Below, piece by piece: positions 60,438-64,000 of a stretch of DNA of 64,000 nucleotides; positions within the stretch are counted from its first letter, which is position 1, and the number at the start of each line of letters is the position of its first letter. The DNA is from Brevibacterium sp. W7.2 (lineage in GTDB: Bacteria; Actinomycetota; Actinomycetes; Actinomycetales; Brevibacteriaceae): the NCBI RefSeq assembly GCF_018137945.1, contig NZ_CP073089.1:682001-746000 (forward strand), given 5' to 3'. The notes under the pieces were generated by a model, which searched no databases, was not told the origin of the DNA, and saw only the letters and a program-made list of their open reading frames with translations. The position numbers and the translations under genes were made by a program.

Positions 60438-60631
60438 TGCGCCTCCTAGGGGTGATCGGTGCGCGACCGCGACGGCTGCGCGCCGATGGGGGTTCGTACG
60501 CTGCCCACCCTAACCACGCGACGCAGCCTCCGACCACCGCGTCCGCATCGTGTGACGACAGCGCGACCTCCGTGGGATCGGCGTGCGCAGGTGCCTGTCG
60601 CCGAGGTGGGGTGACGTGTGCGCGCATGCGA

Positions 60632-60667
60632 AGCGGGGCGCCTCCCGAGGATGGGAGACGCCCCGCT
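60632..60667. terminator. Hairpin downstream of metPS
   Basis: AGCGGGGCGCCTCCC (60632-60646) pairs with GGGAGACGCCCCGCT (60653-60667), 14 of 15, loop of 6. It ends the minus-strand metP-metS transcript. Confidence 0.82.
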
Positions 60668-60695
60668 GGCGCGGATCACATGCGTGAGTGGGTGA

Positions 60696-60806
60696 TCAGT
60701 CGACGTCGGTGTCCGGATGCCTGCGCAGGTGCACGATCGCTGCGGCGAGCCCGCCCCAGACCGTGACCATCGCGATGATCATCATGATGACGGCTGACGG
60801 TTCCAT
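60696..60806 (-). CDS. metS: Methionine/alanine importer small subunit MetS
   Basis: A 36-residue single-helix protein: a short N terminus, a hydrophobic segment (AVIMMIIAMVTVWGGLAAAI) and a short tail HLRRHPDTD. This matches MetS, the small partner of the Na+-dependent MetP transporter in corynebacteria. Its ATG overlaps the metP stop (TGATG), so they are translated together. It is too short for usual gene finding. Confidence 0.85.
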   Translation of the reverse strand: MEPSAVIMMIIAMVTVWGGLAAAIVHLRRHPDTDVD

Positions 60807-62395
60807 CAGTTCCCTCCTCGTGTGGTCTCATCGGCGGCATGCCGACCGGTGTGGTGGCCCTTCTGCTCCTCGGCGACGGAATCGGCGATCGCCGCGTCCG
60901 CCTCCTCGATCGTCTTCCTCGGCCACTTGATGAGCGAGAGGACGACCGCGATGACGATGAGCAGCGCGATCATGCCCCAGCCGAAGACGCCGATGACGAG
61001 CGCCGGGTATTCCTCGTAGCCCTCGGTGGCGTAGGTGATGATCTGGGAGATGAGCATGTACGCGAGCACCAGAGCGGTGACACCGCCGAGGATGATCATC
61101 CAGAACCAGCCCACCTTGAAGCTCGAGATCGCATTGAGGTGATCGCGCAGCACGGGCAGCTTGCGGGCGAACCAGCCGACGACGATGAGTCCGACGACGG
61201 CTGCGCCGACGATGCCGATGTTGTTGGCGAAGGCATCCATCGTGTCGAGCACGTAGAGGGCGGTGACGGTCGACATGAGCAGGATCGAGATGATCGCCAT
61301 GGCGCCGCCGACGAGGAGGATCGAGGCCTTGTTGCCGATCCCGAACTTCTCGCGCAGCGCCTGGATCGGCACCTGGACGATCGAGATGAGCGAGGTGAGG
61401 CCGGCGAAGACGAGGCATGCGAAGAACGCGAAGCCGAAGAGTCCGCCGCCGGGCATCTCGGAGATCAGGGTCGGGAAGGCGACGAACGCCAGCCCGATGC
61501 CGCTGGTCGCGACGTCCGAGACCTGCGAACCCGACGCTGCGGCCATGAAGCCGAGGGCGGCGAAGACGCCGATGCCGGCGAGGATCTCGAAGCCCGAGTT
61601 CGAGAACGCGACGACGAGGCCGGAGCCGGTGAGGTTCGTCTTCCGCTTGAGGTACGACGCGTACGTGATCATGATGCCGAACGCGATCGACAGCGAGAAG
61701 AAGATCTGCCCGTAGGCCGCGATCCACACCGTGGGATCCGACAGTGCGGAGAAGTCCGGGGTGAACAGCGCGTTGAGGCCCTCGGCCGCGCCGGGCAGGA
61801 ACAGCGCGCGGATGACGAGCGCGAGGAAGAGGATGATGAGCAGCGGGATGAAGATCTTCGAGAAGCGGGCGATGCCTGCCTGCACGCCGCCGAGGAGCAC
61901 ACCGAGGGTGATCACCCAGACGACGATGACGAGGATGAGGATCATCGGCACGAACTCGAAGGAGACGCCCGGATCGCCCATCTGGAGGAAGCTGCCGAAG
62001 AAGTAGGTCTCCGCGTCATCGCCCCACGCCTGGTTGAGCGAGAAGAACATGTACGCCCCGGCCCAGCCGATGATCGCGGCATAGTAGATGCCGATGACGA
62101 CGGCCACGCCGGTCTGGAACCAGCCGATCGGCTCGGCGACCTTCGTCGCCATGCGGAACGCCAGCGGCGCCGAGCCGCGGGAGCGGTGGCCCATCGCGTA
62201 GTCGAAGAAGAGCAGCGGGATGCCCGCTGTCAGCAGTGCGACGAGGTAGGGGATGATGAAGGCGCCGCCGCCGTTCTCATACGTGACATACGGGAAGCGC
62301 CAGATGTTGCCGAGGCCGACTGCCGAGCCGATGGCCGCGAAGATGAACGCGCCGCGGGTGGCGAAGACCTCCCTCTGGGGTGTGGTGGTAGACAT
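60806..62395 (-). CDS. metP: Sodium-dependent methionine/alanine transporter (NSS family)
   Basis: A 529-residue neurotransmitter:sodium-symporter family protein. The signature GAFIFAAIGSAVGLGNIWRF is in helix 1, and NGGGAFIIPYLVALLTAGIP in helix 2; sodium-site residues are present. About 12 helices follow. ATG 62395 follows AAAGGT at good spacing; the longer frame upstream has no homology. The adjacent metS supports the methionine/alanine assignment known from Corynebacterium MetPS. Confidence 0.93.
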   Translation of the reverse strand: MSTTTPQREVFATRGAFIFAAIGSAVGLGNIWRFPYVTYENGGGAFIIPYLVALLTAGIPLLFFDYAMGHRSRGSAPLAFRMATKVAEPIGWFQTGVAVVIGIYYAAIIGWAGAYMFFSLNQAWGDDAETYFFGSFLQMGDPGVSFEFVPMILILVIVVWVITLGVLLGGVQAGIARFSKIFIPLLIILFLALVIRALFLPGAAEGLNALFTPDFSALSDPTVWIAAYGQIFFSLSIAFGIMITYASYLKRKTNLTGSGLVVAFSNSGFEILAGIGVFAALGFMAAASGSQVSDVATSGIGLAFVAFPTLISEMPGGGLFGFAFFACLVFAGLTSLISIVQVPIQALREKFGIGNKASILLVGGAMAIISILLMSTVTALYVLDTMDAFANNIGIVGAAVVGLIVVGWFARKLPVLRDHLNAISSFKVGWFWMIILGGVTALVLAYMLISQIITYATEGYEEYPALVIGVFGWGMIALLIVIAVVLSLIKWPRKTIEEADAAIADSVAEEQKGHHTGRHAADETTRGGN

Positions 62396-62559
62396 GATGA
62401 CCTTTCGTAGTTCACCGCCGGGAGGCGACGATGCCTCCTGCTTGCGGATGATCGACTTCCATTTTACTGGGAATTGCTTGTGAGTGGTGGTGCGCATCAC
62501 GTGTCGCGGGTCACAATTCAGCACCGAATGGTCTCGGTTCGGGAGTGATCCATCCCCGG

Positions 62560-62572
62560 TAGACTTGGGCGG
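62560..62572 (+). promoter_or_regulatory. Leaderless promoter of cysS
   Basis: TAGACT (62560-62565) ends 7 nt before GTG 62573, exactly as for mshA. Confidence 0.6.
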
Positions 62573-64000
62573 GTGACTATCGCCTTGTACAACACCGCCA
62601 CCCGCACGACCGAAGATCTCCGGCCCGTCATCGACGGCCACGTCGGGATCTACGCGTGTGGTGCCACGGTGCAGGGCGAACCCCACATCGGGCATCTGCG
62701 GTCTGCCTCGGTCTTCGACGTGCTCCGACGCTGGCTGCTCTACCGCGGCTACGACGTCACCCTCATCCGCAATGTCACGGACATCGACGACAAGATCCTC
62801 TCGAAGTCCGTCGAAGAAGGACGGCCCTGGTTCGCCCACGCCTACCTCTACGAGCGCGCCTTCACCGCTGCCTACGACGCCCTCGACGTCCTCCCGCCGA
62901 GCTACGAGCCCCGGGCCACCGGCCACATCACGGAGATGCACGAGCTCATCAGCCGCCTCATCGAGGCCGGGCACGCCTACCCCGCGCTCGACGACAGCGG
63001 GGACGTCTACTTCTCGACGACCTCGTGGCCCGACTACGGGGAGCTGACGAACCAGCAGCTGGCGGACATGGAGCCGGCCGAGGACTCGGACATGCGCGGG
63101 AAGAAGGATCCCCGGGACTTCGCGCTGTGGAAGGCGCACAAGCCCGGCGAACCGGAGACCGCCTCATGGCCGTCCCCGTGGGGACGCGGCCGCCCGGGCT
63201 GGCACATCGAATGCTCGGCGATGTCGACGAAGTACCTCGGGTCGCACTTCGACATCCACGGCGGCGGCCTCGACCTGCGCTTCCCGCACCATGAGAACGA
63301 ACTCGCCCAGTCCCGCGCCGCCGGTGACGAGTTCGCCAACATCTGGATGCACTCGGGCCTGCTCAACGTCGGCGGGGACAAGATGTCGAAGTCGCTCGGC
63401 AACTCCGTCTTCGCCTCCGACCTCTTCGCCCGCTTCAGCCCGCTCGCGGTGCGCTACTTCCTCACGAGCGCGAGCTACCGCTCCGTGCTCGAGTACTCGC
63501 CCGAGGCGATGGAGCGCCAGACCGCCTCACTCGAGCGACTCTCGAACTTCCTCGACCGGGCCCGGCAGGCGCTCGGGGATAAGACACCGCCGCTGCCGAA
63601 CGTCGCAGCCGCCTACCGCGACCGCATCATCGACGTCCCCGTCGAGTTCGCCGCCGCCCTCGACGACGACCTCGGCGTGCCCCGCGCGCTGTCCGTCGTC
63701 TTCGCCCGCGTCACCGAGGGGGCGAAGCTCCTCGACGCCGGTTCCGACAAGCCGGAGCTGGCCCGGATCGTCGCCGAGGTGGAGCTCATGCTCGACATCC
63801 TCGGCGTCAACCCCAGCGCCGAGGTGTGGGGCAGTGCCGACGGCAGCGCCCCGGCCGCCGCCGCCCTCGATGCGCTCGTCGGCGACCTCGCGAGCAAGCG
63901 GATCGCGGCGAAGGCGGAGAAGGACTATGCGCAGGCCGATGCGATCCGCGATCAGCTCGCCGCCGCCGGTGTCGCGATCGAGGACACGACCGACGGTTAC
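62573..64000 (+). CDS. cysS: Cysteinyl-tRNA synthetase (3' end outside window)
   Basis: 476 codons are visible with no stop, so the gene runs past the window end. It charges tRNA-Cys. The ATP site motif is GEPHIGHL, the KMSKS loop is GGDKMSKSLGNS, and zinc ligands are in YACGATV, HIECSAMS and FPHHENE. GTG 62573 is selected from the leaderless promoter and the N-terminal IALYNTATRTTEDLRPV. The C-terminal anticodon-binding part is incomplete. It could be confused with the related MshC, but the WxxPxGxGxPGWHIECS context and position near ispF favour CysS. Confidence 0.92.
   Translation, partial: MTIALYNTATRTTEDLRPVIDGHVGIYACGATVQGEPHIGHLRSASVFDVLRRWLLYRGYDVTLIRNVTDIDDKILSKSVEEGRPWFAHAYLYERAFTAAYDALDVLPPSYEPRATGHITEMHELISRLIEAGHAYPALDDSGDVYFSTTSWPDYGELTNQQLADMEPAEDSDMRGKKDPRDFALWKAHKPGEPETASWPSPWGRGRPGWHIECSAMSTKYLGSHFDIHGGGLDLRFPHHENELAQSRAAGDEFANIWMHSGLLNVGGDKMSKSLGNSVFASDLFARFSPLAVRYFLTSASYRSVLEYSPEAMERQTASLERLSNFLDRARQALGDKTPPLPNVAAAYRDRIIDVPVEFAAALDDDLGVPRALSVVFARVTEGAKLLDAGSDKPELARIVAEVELMLDILGVNPSAEVWGSADGSAPAAAALDALVGDLASKRIAAKAEKDYAQADAIRDQLAAAGVAIEDTTDGY

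Noticed and set aside
62396..63139. Longer N terminus for the metP frame
   Set aside because: The region is antisense to cysS; NSS homology starts at 62395.

Overview
The window is high-GC DNA from an actinobacterium. Mycothiol genes (mshA and an S-(hydroxymethyl)mycothiol dehydrogenase), CarD, SenX3/RegX3, a DUF222/13E12 HNH protein and many leaderless promoters all point to Actinomycetota. Gene content and style suggest Brevibacterium or a close relative, but the genus is an inference. No rRNA, tRNA, CRISPR array, prophage or insertion sequence was seen.

Layout. 0.2-4.7 kb: gabT, a NarL-type kinase/regulator pair and two small membrane proteins. 4.9-6.3 kb: a fold-III PLP decarboxylase. 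6.4-13.8 kb: an alpha-glucoside operon (ROK regulator, binding lipoprotein, two permeases, GH13 alpha-glucosidase, MsmK-type ATPase). This block sits exactly between two 47-bp direct repeats derived from the 3' end of the decarboxylase gene, so it looks like an insertion. 14.0-27.7 kb: a peptide/muropeptide utilisation block on the + strand, made of an oligopeptide ABC transporter with a membrane-anchored binding protein, an LD-carboxypeptidase, a cytosolic class-A-beta-lactamase-like hydrolase, a DUF819 transporter, an M19 dipeptidase, a class-I amidotransferase, an APC amino-acid transporter and a universal stress protein.

27.8-45.4 kb: a thioredoxin-reductase-like flavoprotein, the DUF222/HNH protein, a luciferase-like monooxygenase, an NlpC/P60 cell-wall hydrolase, aminopeptidase N, a FUSC-like transporter, an XRE-cupin regulator divergent from azlCD, DUF2516, an alpha/beta hydrolase, mshA-ybjN, DUF1801 and a bile-acid-type symporter. 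45.5-55.5 kb: an actinobacterial core block (gpmA, LysR/EamA pair, phoU, senX3-regX3, an lpqE-like lipoprotein, carD, ispD, ispF and a ketopantoate-reductase-like gene). 55.6-64 kb: a self-regulated membrane protein/regulator pair, an amino-acid permease, a VOC protein, the formaldehyde-detoxification pair (MBL hydrolase plus mycothiol dehydrogenase), metP/metS and the 5' part of cysS, which runs off the window end.

Three genome-style features recur. (1) Conserved enzymes carry in-frame low-complexity insertions: LdcA, PepN, IspD, MshA, AzlD, the flavoprotein and others. In ldcA the insertion contains two long palindromes that are translated. (2) Many genes are leaderless, with a TANNNT -10 element 6-7 nt before the start codon. 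(3) Several gene 3' ends are followed by degenerate tandem copies that include the stop-codon region.
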